Of a stretch of DNA of 64,000 nucleotides, positions 35,181 through 46,705 are shown piece after piece. The translations under genes and the position numbers were made by a program. Location: contig JBOZIK010000001.1 of assembly GCA_051453625.1 (NCBI GenBank), positions 152,121,243 through 152,185,242 of the forward strand, written 5' to 3'. Position 1 is the stretch's first letter; each line of letters starts with the position of its first letter. Origin of the DNA: Welwitschia mirabilis (Eukaryota; Gnetophyta; Gnetopsida; Welwitschiales). The notes under the pieces were generated by a model. The model worked only from the letters and a program-made list of their open reading frames with translations, had not been told where the DNA came from and ran no database searches.

Positions 35181-36148
35181 TCTTTTTTATATAAAAATTC
35201 ACATATGATCATATACTTAAAAAGATGAAGGTGAATAATTAAGATGAAAAAAATAAAAGAACACTCCCAAATAACTAGATATCTTACACCATTAACAAAA
35301 AAAAAAAAAAAACAAAAGCATAAGAACTAAGATGTCTTCCTTTAAAATGAAGTTTATAAACATTATTAATCTTAGAATCCCAAGTTTTTGCAACATTTTT
35401 TTAATTTCTCTATTTGCATTTTTATCCTATCCATTAGTCTGAGGATGATAAGAACAAGATACTTTACGTTCTATCCCAATGAACCAAAAAAGTTTTCTAA
35501 AATGCTAATTAATAAAATGATTTTCTTAATTACTAATGATAATCTTAGGAAAATCAAATCTCTAAAAAATATGAGTTCTAAGAAAATGATAAACAATTTG
35601 GATATCATTCAAAGAAGTAGGAATAATTTCAACCCATTTAGTTACATAATCTACAGCCACTAAAATGTAATGTTTATCATGAGAAGGTGGGTGAATAGGG
35701 TATATATAATCAATATCCTAATAATCAAAATGTTTACATTTAAGAATAGATCTAGGAAATATCTACTAAGCATGAATACGACTAACATAATACTGACAAG
35801 AATCACACATTCTAGTAAACTTAAAAGAATTCTAAAAAAGTCTAGGCTAATAAAAACTAGAATGAAGAATTTTCATAGTCATTTTCTATTCGCTAAAATG
35901 TCCTTTGTAAATACCACTATGACAAAGATAAAGGATTTCAGATTTTTCCCAATTAGGCATTCATTTTCACATAATTTAATCTTTACACCTATGGTACATA
36001 TGTGGCTCTATTCACTCATAGTCACCTATTCTATGGAGAAAAGATTTATGTTGATTATAAGTCCAATGTTATGGTGTTTTATGGTAACAAGATAATTAAC
36101 AATATCCACATAGCAAGTAGGGGAATGAGTAGAGGGTATAGCAAAAAG
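35180..36148 (-). pseudogene. Integrase of copy B (broken)
   Basis: The zinc motif keeps both His and both Cys (HSGIYKGHF, then MCDSCQ). Core: VAVDYVTKWVEIIPTS with the first Asp, IISN-stop-ENHFIN where the second catalytic Asp is Asn, and YHPQTNG-stop-DKNANREIKK, where the catalytic Glu position is Lys as in copy A. Stops and substitutions are mostly transitions. The tail toward 35180 is poorly readable. Two catalytic residues are lost, so it is inactive. Confidence 0.85.
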
Positions 36149-36600
36149 TTACTCATCTAGAAAAGAATCAGCAATAACAGAATTATCAGGAGGAGAAGAA
36201 AGATAAGACAAATGATTAGCAATACAATTATGCTTTCTTGCTTTATTAATGATAGTTAAATTCAAATCTGGAATAAGGAGGATCCATCTAATCAATCTAA
36301 CATTAGAATTTCTTTGAGTCATAAAGTAACAAATAGCAGCATGATCAATATAAACATTTGTATGAAACCCTAAAAGATAATATCTAAGTGTATCAAGGTA
36401 AAAGATGATGGCTAACATTTCCTTCTCTATAGTAGTGTAATTCATTTGAGTTCTAGAAAGCGATTTTCTATGGTAAGATATAAATTTAAAATAATTTTCA
36501 TATCTTTGATAAAGTACCCCACTCATAGAAAAATTACTCACATCAGACATCAATTCAAATTCCTTTTCCCAATTGAATCCCATTATAATAGGAGCATAAG
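36149..36600 (-). pseudogene. RNase H of copy B, longest intact segment
   Basis: The stretch 36149-36583 is open for 144 codons, the longest intact element-coding stretch in the window. Motifs: LMSDVSNFSMSGVLYQ (Asp), NYTTIEKEMLAIIFYLD (Glu), NVYIDHAAICYFM (Asp kept, unlike A and C), RLIRWILLIPDLNLTI and ANHLSYLSS, where the usual ADHLSRL Asp is Asn. The methionine start is only the edge of the open segment; the true product was part of a Gag-Pol polyprotein. Confidence 0.88.
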
Positions 36601-37420
36601 AAAGCTTACATTTGATCCTTTCAAAAGCAAGCTGACGAGATTCATTCCATGCAAATTTAGCTTTTTTCTTTAGTAAGAAGTGAAGATGTTTATAAATGTT
36701 TGCATATTTATAAATAAACTAATAATAAATATCATAATAACTAAGAAAAGATTTAACCTATTTTACATTTATAGAGGATCTTAGGTTTTGAATAATACCA
36801 ACTTTTTTAGGTCCATCTTAATCCTCTATTTAAAATATGGTGACCTAAAATAATTTAACTTTTAACTAAAAATAAAATATTTTTCGAACGCAAATGTAGA
36901 TCACTAGAAATAAAATGATTAATATTTTCTCTAATCTTTCTAAGATTTATTCAAAAGTTTCAGCCTAGTCATCCCAAAAGATTTTAATTAAATCCTTTAA
37001 CATATCAGAAAAAATACCCATCATAGCATACTAAAAAGTATTGGAAGCATTACAAAGTCCAAAAGACATGCATCAAAAAGTAAAAGTACCAAAAGGCAAA
37101 GTGAAAGTAGTTTTGGCTTGGTCCTCACTAGTAATAAAATCCTAATTGTAATCAATATATCCATTAAGAAAATAATAAAATAAATATCCCTAAATCCTAT
37201 CAAGCATCTAATCAAGAAAAGATAAAGGAGAGTAATATTTTTTGGTTACTTCATTTAGTTTTCTAAAATATATGAACATCCCTCATTTTCCATCTTTCTT
37301 AGGTACTACCATTAAAGGGCTAACCCACTCACTATTAGCTATGGCATAAATGATTCTAGCATCCATTAGTTTTATGATATCATTCTTTAACAACTTGCTT
37401 AAGGGCTAAATTAAGACTAT
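36600..37420 (-). pseudogene. Reverse transcriptase of copy B (broken)
   Basis: Minus-strand text follows copy A, including the start of RT near 37320 and the FGLCNAxxTF region near 37060. The active site reads IFWDD-stop where A and C read IFMDDF, so the motif is damaged and the next residue is a stop. The connection part leads directly into the RNase H frame. Confidence 0.8.
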
Positions 37421-37799
37421 GTTGGGGTTCCATAATAGGTTTTGCATTATCTTCAAGGTAGATTTTATGTTGAATAATTAAGGTAGAAATGGCTATTAAA
37501 TCTTTATGGGATCAAGGGAACACATTTATCTTAGATTGTAGAAGAGAGATTAGGCTCGATTCTTATTGAGGTAAAAGATTTTTATTAATTATCAAAGATT
37601 TGTTTAGATCATTATTTAGAAAAATGTATTTTAGTCTAATGGATAAAGGTTTTAGATTAAAATTTGAATTTAGATTTTTATTTTCTATTAAATTTTTAGG
37701 AAATTCCATTGTCATCTTAGATTGTCATTCAGACATCATTAGTAAATAACCACACTCAATGTATAAAATCTTACTTCTGCTCAGAAGTTGATCTTTATC

Positions 37800-38350
37800 A
37801 AAAATGTTTAAGTTATCTATCTCTAGTTGAATAACAAATAAAGTTGGTTTTTAAAGAATTTACCATCTCTCTTCAAGTGGATGATGCTATTAAAAGAAAG
37901 TTGGCTTTATTTCTTTTCCTATACTCAAATAACTTTCTAAATCTTTTTCAACTACATTAAATAATCTTATCAAAAATTTCTTATTTTCTATATGATACTC
38001 CATCAAACTTGTTCTTATATCTATGATACAATGAATTATTATACAAAGAGATCTACTTAAAAGTAAAGGATAATCACCATTTTGTTTAACTTTTATTACA
38101 ATAATATCAATGGGGTAAAAAACTTTTTAATCTGAATGACTAAATTATTAATCATAAATAAAGGCTTTTTAATATATGTATTAGAAATTTCTAAGATAAT
38201 CCTTATAGGTTCTATTCTATATTTCAACTCAAAAGAGCATAATGTTGATAATAGCTCCAATATTAATCAAGGATTTCTTAATCCTTCTATTTCCCTCTAA
38301 AGTGACACTAATAGTTGATACCCCTAGATATTTAATCTTTAAACATTTTT
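37800..38350 (-). pseudogene. Protease of copy B (broken)
   Basis: TISVTLEGNRRIKKSLINIG followed by AIINIM: the active-site triplet is NIG, so the catalytic Asp has become Asn (position about 38255-38262). Later YPLLLSRSLCIIIHCIIDIR occupies the LGRP block. Co-linear with copy A 14440-14960. Confidence 0.75.
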
Positions 38351-38399
38351 TTGAAACTAAGCTGTTAATGGATTGTGCTAAGAAGACTTTATTAGGGAT

Positions 38400-40212
38400 T
38401 ATCTCTTAATTAGATCTTTTTACAACTTAGAATACTTAGGTCCAAAATGGTAAATTAATCCTCAAATTTTGCATTAAGTCTTTTAAATAATCATCAAAGT
38501 TATGATTATGTTTAATCTATCAAGCCAAGAGGTAACATGTTTCTTATAAGAAAAATTTTTCTTTTTGTTGCTTAAAAAAGAAGGAAAAGAATGATTTTTT
38601 AAAATTTCTATATCCTCTTATTCATCATTTTTATTACTTTGAGATGTTAAAGCCTTATGGATGGGAGGTGCTATCTCATTTCCACTTCTTGTCATCACCT
38701 TATAATCTTTCTTAACTTCATTTGGGTTTGGCAAAGGTTAAATGGTAAATGACCTTATGATCTTTGGTTAGTAAACATTGTTTATTGAAAAATACTCACA
38801 AGATTTTCAATGTTGGAATTTGTTCTTTTTTGTGTTTTTTCAACTTATCAATCAAAATTTTAAGTGGATCAATTTAGTTTTATAAGTTGGATGATTTTTC
38901 TTGATTATTTGAATTATTTAATTAGAAGTTTATGCTCTTAAATCTCTTTTTAAATGGTTGGAAGTTAAGATGATTTGTTTGAAAATTTTTAATGTTGAGT
39001 TGTCCACTCATCCTAGGAGGAAAATTATTATGATTTTGGATTTTATAATTGTCTTTGATAAATCACAAGTTGTAGCTATAACTACACTCTTTTCAATTGC
39101 CAATTTTGCATCTAAAATCATTAAACTATATTTTTTTTAAAGTTGAGGTGAAATCCTTGATGATATTTGTTGGTTGATTTTTAGTTCTTATTTATTATTT
39201 TTCTTATTTAACCTCCTTAATATCTTTAATGATTTAACCTATAGTTCAGTATTCTCTAGATGAGGGTTTAAGCCAAGTTTAACTCACTTCTACTAACTCT
39301 TCCAATACTTTTCAAGTATTTTTCAAAATAAGGTTCAATAAATTTCCTTCACATGAAAAATCAACTAGTTATTTTATTTGATTGTTGAGTCCATTATAAA
39401 AGTAGTCTACCAATTTTTCTTTAAAAAAAACATCTATAGGATTTGAATGTAAAGTAATGAAAATTATCTTATATATAGAGGAATAATCTTCATTAGGCTA
39501 TTATTCAAAGTTGGCTATTTTGTTTTTACATTTTCCAATGATGGTTTCACTCATGAATCTCCCAATAAAAGCTTTCTGAACTTGAATTACTGATTTTAAA
39601 GTTTTATAAGAAATTATTCTTAACCAAATTTTAGCTTTACCTTTTAAAGTAATGGAAAAAATAACTATGTAAGTTCTATCATTTATTTATTTTTTAAACT
39701 ATTTCTCAAAGTGAGCACTAACTATTTAATGTTGGTAATGTATTGTAAAGGATCTTCATCAAGTTCACCCCTAAAGATGGGATAAGCTTTTAGGTTTCTA
39801 AGTTTGACACCATTACCAAGAGATAAATCAAAAGGGGTTTTGATTTAACATTTGTTGTTAGCAATCAGATCTCTAAGAATAATATTGACATTAGGCTTAA
39901 TAGGTGCAGTTATAGAAATTACCATGAAAAAGAATGAATTGAATGAAATAGTGTACCTTTACTATTGTGACGAGCTAGAAATATTTAAAATTTGAAAACT
40001 ATCATTAAAATGATCTATTGAAAAATATTCTCTTAAAAAATTAGACTATAAAGAAATAAAAGTAGAAATTTATAAAATCTTTAAACTTTGATACCTTTGT
40101 TGTATGTACCTAAGTTAGTTTTGAAGTTGATTAAATCTTCTCAGATATTGTCCTCTATAAATAGCCATTCTCTCTAATATTTTTCTTTCTTATTAAATTT
40201 TACAATACATGC
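38400..40212 (-). pseudogene. Gag of copy B (broken)
   Basis: It starts near 40212 with a decayed equivalent of the MVKSGKKEKY start of D (NKKEKY and EDLINF are legible). Blocks near 39340-39420 match the A and D EGNLLN region. The nucleocapsid zinc-knuckle segment present in D is largely missing near 39050-39130. The C-terminal Asn/Phe-rich part is legible at 38880-38990. No long frame survives. Confidence 0.65.
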
Positions 40213-40650
40213 TCAATTTTTGATGCATAGTAAATTTCATTCCTATAGTTATCAAAACAGTAGTTTAGACAAAAAAAAAAAAAAGAAAAAAATAGAAAAT
40301 GAAAAATGTAGAAAACAGAAATGCAAAAATGATAGACATAGAAAACACAGATAATGAATTGTTATTTGCTTGAGTCATCTAGACAATGGAGGGCATGATT
40401 GAAAAAAAACTAAAAATTTTTGAGAAAATAAAAAGATAAAAACTCAAGGCACAAAGGCCATCATCATCACACGTTATCTAGATGATAGAATAGACAACAA
40501 GGATTTTATTTTGAAACTAACAAACTAAAACTTATAAAAAGAAAAACTATGCTATTTTAGATAAAAGTATAATGAAACTATAGGCAAATATCCAAACCAA
40601 GATCCAAATACTCACTTGAGCAATGATAACTTTCAAACTCTAAATAGCCT

Positions 40651-40668
40651 TCCCTAGAAATAGCACCA
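40651..40668 (-). promoter_or_regulatory. tRNA-Asp primer site of copy B
   Basis: The minus strand reads TGGTGCTATTTCTAGGGA beside the LTR end TATGATAACA-like sequence. Differences from the tRNA-Asp complement are almost all transitions; it differs from copy D at one position. Confidence 0.75.
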
Positions 40669-40671
40669 AGA

Positions 40672-41739
40672 TGTTATGATGTATATTTGTATAAATGATT
40701 ATGCTTAAAAAGATTGTCACTCATAAATAAAATAGATATCTTACATAACATAATACACTAATATAGATGGGAGTTGACCCAAATATTGTAATCTATTAGA
40801 GGCCCAAGCTAGAATAAAATAATATAAATAAATTATAATGTAAAAAAGTACAATGCAATATACTTATCCGAAGTTAATCTAGGAAAAGAAAATAATAATG
40901 CATCTAAACTAACAATGCTTAACCTTGACAAAGGTTACCCTCATAACCTATATCACTCAAAAAACTATCACTGAATTAGAAGCTACATAAACTATAAGGG
41001 ATAAGTAATAACAATCATAGGAAATGGAAAGGGATCTTTGTGTTAAAACTCAAATGACATCCATGTTACAAAGTAGCTACATCTTAATGAAGGAAGCACA
41101 GTCCAACACCAAGGAACATGTCTTTTTGCAACTACTAAGAATGGATCTTTAGCCCTTCGATCTCATGTAATAAGAATTTCAATGCAAGCAAAAACAAGAT
41201 AGAGTCAAGGGTAAAATTAATACTTATAAATAATAAATATACAAACCTTAAGATAAACAGATAGGTACATGCACAACCCTAATGATCTACATGAGAGACA
41301 CACAAATAAATGATAAAAGTTAGGTGAATATTTAGTGGGGTGTTATAATAGACGTCATTCTATTAGTTATCCAGATGATATAAGGGATTATGTCATCTCA
41401 TAAATAATCCATCTTAACTAACAATTTGATCATAATTAGCATCCTCATTGGCTTTAACTGCTTTATCATCTATATTGTCATCTGGACGATAAGGCACACA
41501 ATAGGCTTCTACAAGTTTTTATTCAATGCATTCATCCTCAATGTTTGTAAGTAGTTTATCTAAAAAAAAGGAAGTATTATGAAGTACTCTAAATGCTACA
41601 AAATGTCATGGAGATTACATGTTTTCGTATCTTTCATCTCAGCTCTTCATTATCATGGAATTCCAGTATAACCCTATCTAATATCCTACAAAACTACTCA
41701 AAATACCCTATCAAGTATATGCAAGCTAGAAGTGCAATA
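40672..41739 (-). repeat. 5' LTR of copy B
   Basis: Complete, from TGTT at 40672 to GTGCAATA at 41739. Motif copies are at 41366-41395 and 41477-41505. Confidence 0.9.
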
Positions 41740-43272
41740 TGTATACTTTACAAATTGTAATCATGTGAAGCCTAGATATAATTAGGAGTAACTTGGAGTT
41801 TAGCTAAGAATAGGTGTAGTCCTTAATCTTCTTTTGTAAATACTTGTATGATTTTAGTCTCTTATATATCCTAAATCATATGAGTTTTTCTTGCATGTAT
41901 CTATATAATTCTTGCTAAATCTTGTAAATTTCATGTGAATGTAATATTTCTTATATTACTTGTGTGTGCTGAATAATTCAGAAAACCTTATATTCTTCTA
42001 ATAATATCTTGAGAGAGAGTCTTTTAGAAGTTTATAGGGTCTATGTATCATGTAACCTAGTTGTGAGAACCTTGTAAATCCTAATCTATTCTATTGCGAA
42101 GTGCTTATACTAAGTACTTCTAACTAGCCTTTCATAAGCCATGCACATGATTATCTTGTTTGACCATTGATCTTGAACTTAAATTATGAAAACTAATTTC
42201 AGTCGAGGTAACTAGTTGTTTGAACCTTAGAGAGTGGTACTCTCTGTTGTGAGTCCTAAGGTAACTGGACCAAACCTTCAAGAAGAAAGGGAAAGATATG
42301 TGTACAATTATGTCAATCTTAATCCCTCCTAGTTGTGTGCAATTGACTTACTTGAGATATGTTGTAAGACAACATTAAAGAAGATAATTCAAATTCATGA
42401 GTGATGATGATCATGTCCCTTGTAATATAGTCTTCACCTTATCTTGGGAAATCTTACCTACTTGTTCCATCGCCTTAGGGCACACTGGGAACTATGTTAG
42501 ATAATGGTTCTCACACCATATTTGCATATGTACGAATCAATGCAACTAGAGATGCATGAAGGAGCTAATGATGCAATGCAAAATTGGGTGTCATCTTATG
42601 TGCTTTTCTGTTCTATTAGATGTTATTAGTTAGAAGACTTTTGTGATTTAAAGCTTGTGTTAATTGCTAGCAATATGTCAATACTTTGTTTAATTTTACT
42701 ACTAAAGTCCTATATGATTGCAAGTATTATTGCTTTATCCTTTCATCCATAAGGAATTAGTGTTTACTCCAATGTTATTTTTTTGTGAAGAGAATATGAT
42801 TCTTTATTTCTTTTTAGATTTATTAAATTACAATCATTAACTCATAGTTATAACAATAGATAAAGTATTTACATAACATTTCATGAGTAACAGAAGTTTA
42901 TTTAAATCTTATTATTAATAAGGTTTTGTTAGCATAAGTTATCTATCAAATTATGTTGTATTAATCTTAAGTGGACTTGTAGCACAATGTCTAAGATGAC
43001 TAAAGTTAAAAAGTTTAAGTTCTTAGATACTATAATGGGTATTATAGTCTTGAGAGTGTTATGTTACAGTCATTCCAAAATGATCAATTAATCTTCTACT
43101 TACCTCATTTAGAGCATTTTGACCCATTGCTTTGTTATAAAAATGGGTTTTTAAGTTAATTAAAGAGAAAATGATATATATCACTCCATACTAATAAGTT
43201 TATATCATGTTGATAATGACTGACTAATAAAAATTTGTTTCATGCTTCAGTGTCAAAAATGAGGACATTACA
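41740..43272 (+). repeat. Unassigned region ending in a probable LTR 3' end
   Basis: The right end (ACATTACA at 43265-43272) directly precedes an initiator-Met primer site, so the last part is the 3' end of a plus-strand LTR of del/Tekay style. I could not locate its TG start; a TGTTGTATTAA near 42953 is one candidate. The left part has mixed composition and a 7-base hairpin at about 42226-42242, and no protein is recognised. Confidence 0.45.
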
Positions 43273-43275
43273 TTT

Positions 43276-43288
43276 TGGTATCAGAGCC
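43276..43288 (+). promoter_or_regulatory. Initiator tRNA-Met primer binding site
   Basis: TGGTATCAGAGCC is an exact match to the complement of the plant initiator tRNA-Met 3' end, and is followed by TAGGTTGTGAA as in del/Tekay elements. It is undamaged, unlike the tRNA-Asp sites here. A CCTAGACGACAATCA stretch about 100 bases later could be a broken gag start of the MPPRR type. Confidence 0.8.
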
Positions 43289-46200
43289 TAGGTTGTGAAT
43301 TGCTTAGACAAATAGGTTATTCAAGCTATTGAAAGTCTTAGCATTAATCCCAGGTGTTAAGATATTCTTCTATTATGTTCATGCATTCCTAGACGACAAT
43401 CATAGTTGAATGTTTTGGGTTCTATATCCTCAAGGTGGAGTAAGAAATAGTATTTTAGAAACCTCTTCAAAATTAATAATATTTTCTCTTTCATGAGTTA
43501 AGATACATATGATTACAACTAAACTAAGCTGGCATTTAAAATGAGACTACTCACTCCTCCCCCTTGACAATTAAAGAAGCAACTATACTTATAACTTTAA
43601 TCATATATAGCTCAAAAAGATAAATAATTAAAGCTTAGCCTATAAGTTAAAAGATGCTTCCTTATATGGGATTTCCTACTAGCTTAAGAAATTTGTAAGA
43701 AACCTTTAAGCAACCCTTCATTCTTACCAACTTAATTATTAAAAGCACTTACAACCATAGTCCATAATGAGAATCATAATTAATATACTTATTCTAAAAC
43801 CCCAAGCTTACATGTTGAGAAATATTGGAAAATTAATCCTCGAAATCCCTCGACTTTCATCTCTGACTTATGTGCCCTTTCCTCAACATGGCTTTCCAAA
43901 ACTTTCGTGTAAATATTCCCAATGCTATCTACCACGTGGAGTCAAGAAACCCTTCTTAACACTGCTCAAATAGCCCTTCTTTCCCTACATAGAGATTTTG
44001 TTAGTCACATGGCCATTTCCATTCTCTGTGAGTGAAGCCCTTGTCTGGCGGTTGTTTCACCTCCTTGATTATCTATTTATTCTAATTAAAGAGTCTTTTG
44101 ATTGCTGAAGAAGGGGAATTTTGTTTTATACATTCTTTCTACCTTTGCTTGGCCCTCTCCTTCCCACCATGCACCTCGTCCCATACCTCACTGTGCCTGC
44201 TCACGCCACTCCATATCGCACCATGCCTGGCTCCTCCTGCGTACTACACCTCTGCTCTGTCATTTCCTTTTCTTTGCATCATGCTAGCTACGTCCTCCTC
44301 CATGCATACTCCTTTAGTTCTTCTCCTATAGCCCCTTGTATTTCTCCTTGCTCCTGTTTCATGCTTGAAGATGCCTACCAAACTTGCCACCTCTTTAATC
44401 TAAGGACTACCCTTTCTATGTGGTATGTCATATGATGCAGTTTCCTACAGTGCCGTGTCTTTGCTTTATAAAAGCAAATATTTTCTGAAATTTTTAAGGA
44501 TACCCTTCCTCTATTAAAAATTGTCGTGTTCCATGGCATCTTTCATTAAACCACTATCACCACTGTTGAAGCAACCAAAATGCTGTTCAGTGTCTCCTGT
44601 AAGCTTTTGCTCTATGAAATGCTAACTAGTGGTTCTAACAGATGTTACCTAAAATACCAGCAATGCTCATCCGTGCTAGTTTAAATGCCTAAATAACTCA
44701 TCTTTGCTGGAGAAATGTGCCAGCATACTAGACTCAATTCCCAAGCTTATTATGACATTTTTGATGTCTTGCAAAACTTAGAGTTGGGAAATAACCCTTA
44801 GTAAAACTGATGATTTATTCAAATATTCTAAAACACATTTGAAATCCCAATTCACCTATTCTATTTAAGGGTTCACTTAAATACTCAATGATAAACAGAC
44901 TAAGCTGAAAGTTGTAGTGAGTAAACCATGCTTCTTCCTCTAGTTTGCATCTTCACCCCTTCTCATGCTCAGTTTCCCTGCCTTCCCTAGCTTTGAAAAC
45001 TTGTTAAATCATGTAATTCCCTATTTTCCACTATGCAATTTCCATTGATGCTTTCTCTCCTCTCATCTATATTTTCTTCATCTCTTAGGCAAAGTTTCTG
45101 TAAGGTCTCAGTGCCTTGATGTTTCTCTGAGAATTCCTTCTAAATCACAATCTGAGAGCATCCTTGCAAGCTTGTAGAAAGTACCCTCCTCATAGTTGTC
45201 CATGCATTCTGTTTTCCTCCTCATAGATTCACAATTAGTTGTTTGCCTTAGAGAGGATTATTGCAGAACTGTGTCATGTTTGTTTTAAGAATGCACTGAA
45301 AACCCACCCTTAGATATGATGATCAAGAAAACTGTAGAACCTATAAATCCTTGGTTCTGTCTTCCTTACTTATAGATCAAAGGGGGCTAATTTAAGGCTT
45401 CAAATAGGTGCCTTAGTAGGTCTATTTAGCATCTTCCCCTCCTTACCTATGATCTAAAGCACAAAAGAGAAAGAAGAGGACATCTTCCCTAGTTCCATCT
45501 ATTTTCCCTCTTACTATATATGTAAATAGAGCACCCCTCCAATCAATTTTCCTCCCAACACACTTCATCTAAAATAAATGCCACAGTGGTGCATGTTGTC
45601 TTACATCGTCCAACATAGCCTCTTTTCATAGTTGACTACAAGTGTACCTTTTACCTAAACTATTGCCTCTTTTCAACTCAAAGGTAGGAAATAAGAGCAG
45701 TAAGATAAGTCTATTTCTTTGATATCTTCCAAATTAGAGTTGAAATCTAAAAAAGTAGAAGCAAATAACTGGTGGCGATTTTGAAATAAGTATCAAAGTT
45801 TTGTGAGAAGGGAAAAAAATAGAGATAGGTATGCAAAAGAATTTATTCCTCTAAACCCTATTTTAGACGATTTACTTGAGACATGAGACACTATGTCTAC
45901 TGATAGGCACAGAGTTTTCTTATGGTCAGCCATGGCCTCATAGCAATTTGGTATATGCATATTTTAAAGAAAATATAAAAATTCCAAAATGTATTCAAGC
46001 AGGCCTTCTCATATGCACAATATTTTATCTAAGGAGATGAACCCTCTAAAGTAACACCATTGTTATTACAACTAAGGTAGTTATTAGAAAATTTAGATTA
46101 ATCTAGCTCATTAGTTTTAATTCCCTTCTAAGGATTATTCAAATGAAGTTTTTGCCAATGTTCTCCTTACTTCCTTCTTCCTCCATGCATCTTGCATTAA

Positions 46201-46560
46201 CTTCGCTACATGCTCCTCTATTAATGCTTCTTCATCACACACTTTTCAACTACCCTCTAATCCTCTATGCATGCATTTTCTTGCAGTGATTAATGCATTA
46301 GTTATAAATAGAATATTTATTTCTTTCCTTTTACAAATTCAATGCTCTTTTATAGATTATGTGATAATGTTGTCCTTGTATGAGTTATGCAGAATAATAC
46401 AAAGGTAGCCATTAAAGAGTGAAGTCCTGATATGAGACTCCTTTCTTAATCCTTACCACTCCTTGTAACTTGTCTCTGTTCGTTTTCCTTAACACTCCTA
46501 TCTGCACTACACTCATACTATCTAATAAAGTTTAAAATGGTAAATTAGAAAAGTAGTGTA
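43289..46560. other. Unassigned, pyrimidine-rich and GC-richer region
   Basis: Composition rises around 44000-46500 with many C/T-rich stretches. The overlapping plus-strand frames at 44098-44435 are probably by-products of this composition, since none resembles a known protein. At 45770-45785, ACTGGTGGCGATTTTG resembles the tRNA-Arg primer sites of Ogre-like elements (TGGCGACTC), so part of this could be a long Ogre-type LTR, but no second LTR or coding block supports it. Confidence 0.3.
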
Positions 46561-46602
46561 GTAACTAAATACATAAGGTAGTATGCTTCAAATACATATG
46601 TA

Positions 46603-46674
46603 GTATGAGTTAGCACAGTGTGTTATCACAAGGACTGTTCACTTGGAGGTCCTTAGTCCAAGCCTCTAGTTTGA
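46603..46674 (+). repeat. tRNA-like sequence, possible SINE head
   Basis: TTAGCACAGTGTG at 46610-46622 resembles a pol III A box, and AGTCCAAGCCT at 46655-46665 resembles a B box. The spacing and the middle (AAGGACTGTTCACTTGGAGG) resemble tRNA-Asn. The acceptor arms do not pair well, so a functional tRNA is unlikely. A T-rich tract follows at 46710-46730. It could be the head of a tRNA-derived SINE or a tRNA pseudogene. Confidence 0.4.
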
Positions 46675-46705
46675 CATTTGTTGGGTTGTGTTAACTTTTA
46701 CATAC

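Larger units (their letters stand above)
30501..41739 (-). mobile_element. Family I Athila/Tat-like Ty3/gypsy element, copy B (both LTRs)
   Basis: The most complete element here, free of gaps: 5' LTR 40672-41739, primer site, gag, protease, RT, RNase H, integrase, spacer, extra reading frame and 3' LTR 30501-31597, about 11.2 kb. Layout is identical to copy A. The two LTRs are visibly diverged from one another, so the insertion is old. The outer 5-base flanks (AATGA left, TGTAT right) do not match as a target duplication; one end may have been rearranged. Confidence 0.92.

Noticed and set aside
44098-44435. Three overlapping plus-strand frames in a C/T-rich region
   Set aside because: Open in all three frames because of composition; Ser/Pro/His-rich text with no family resemblance.
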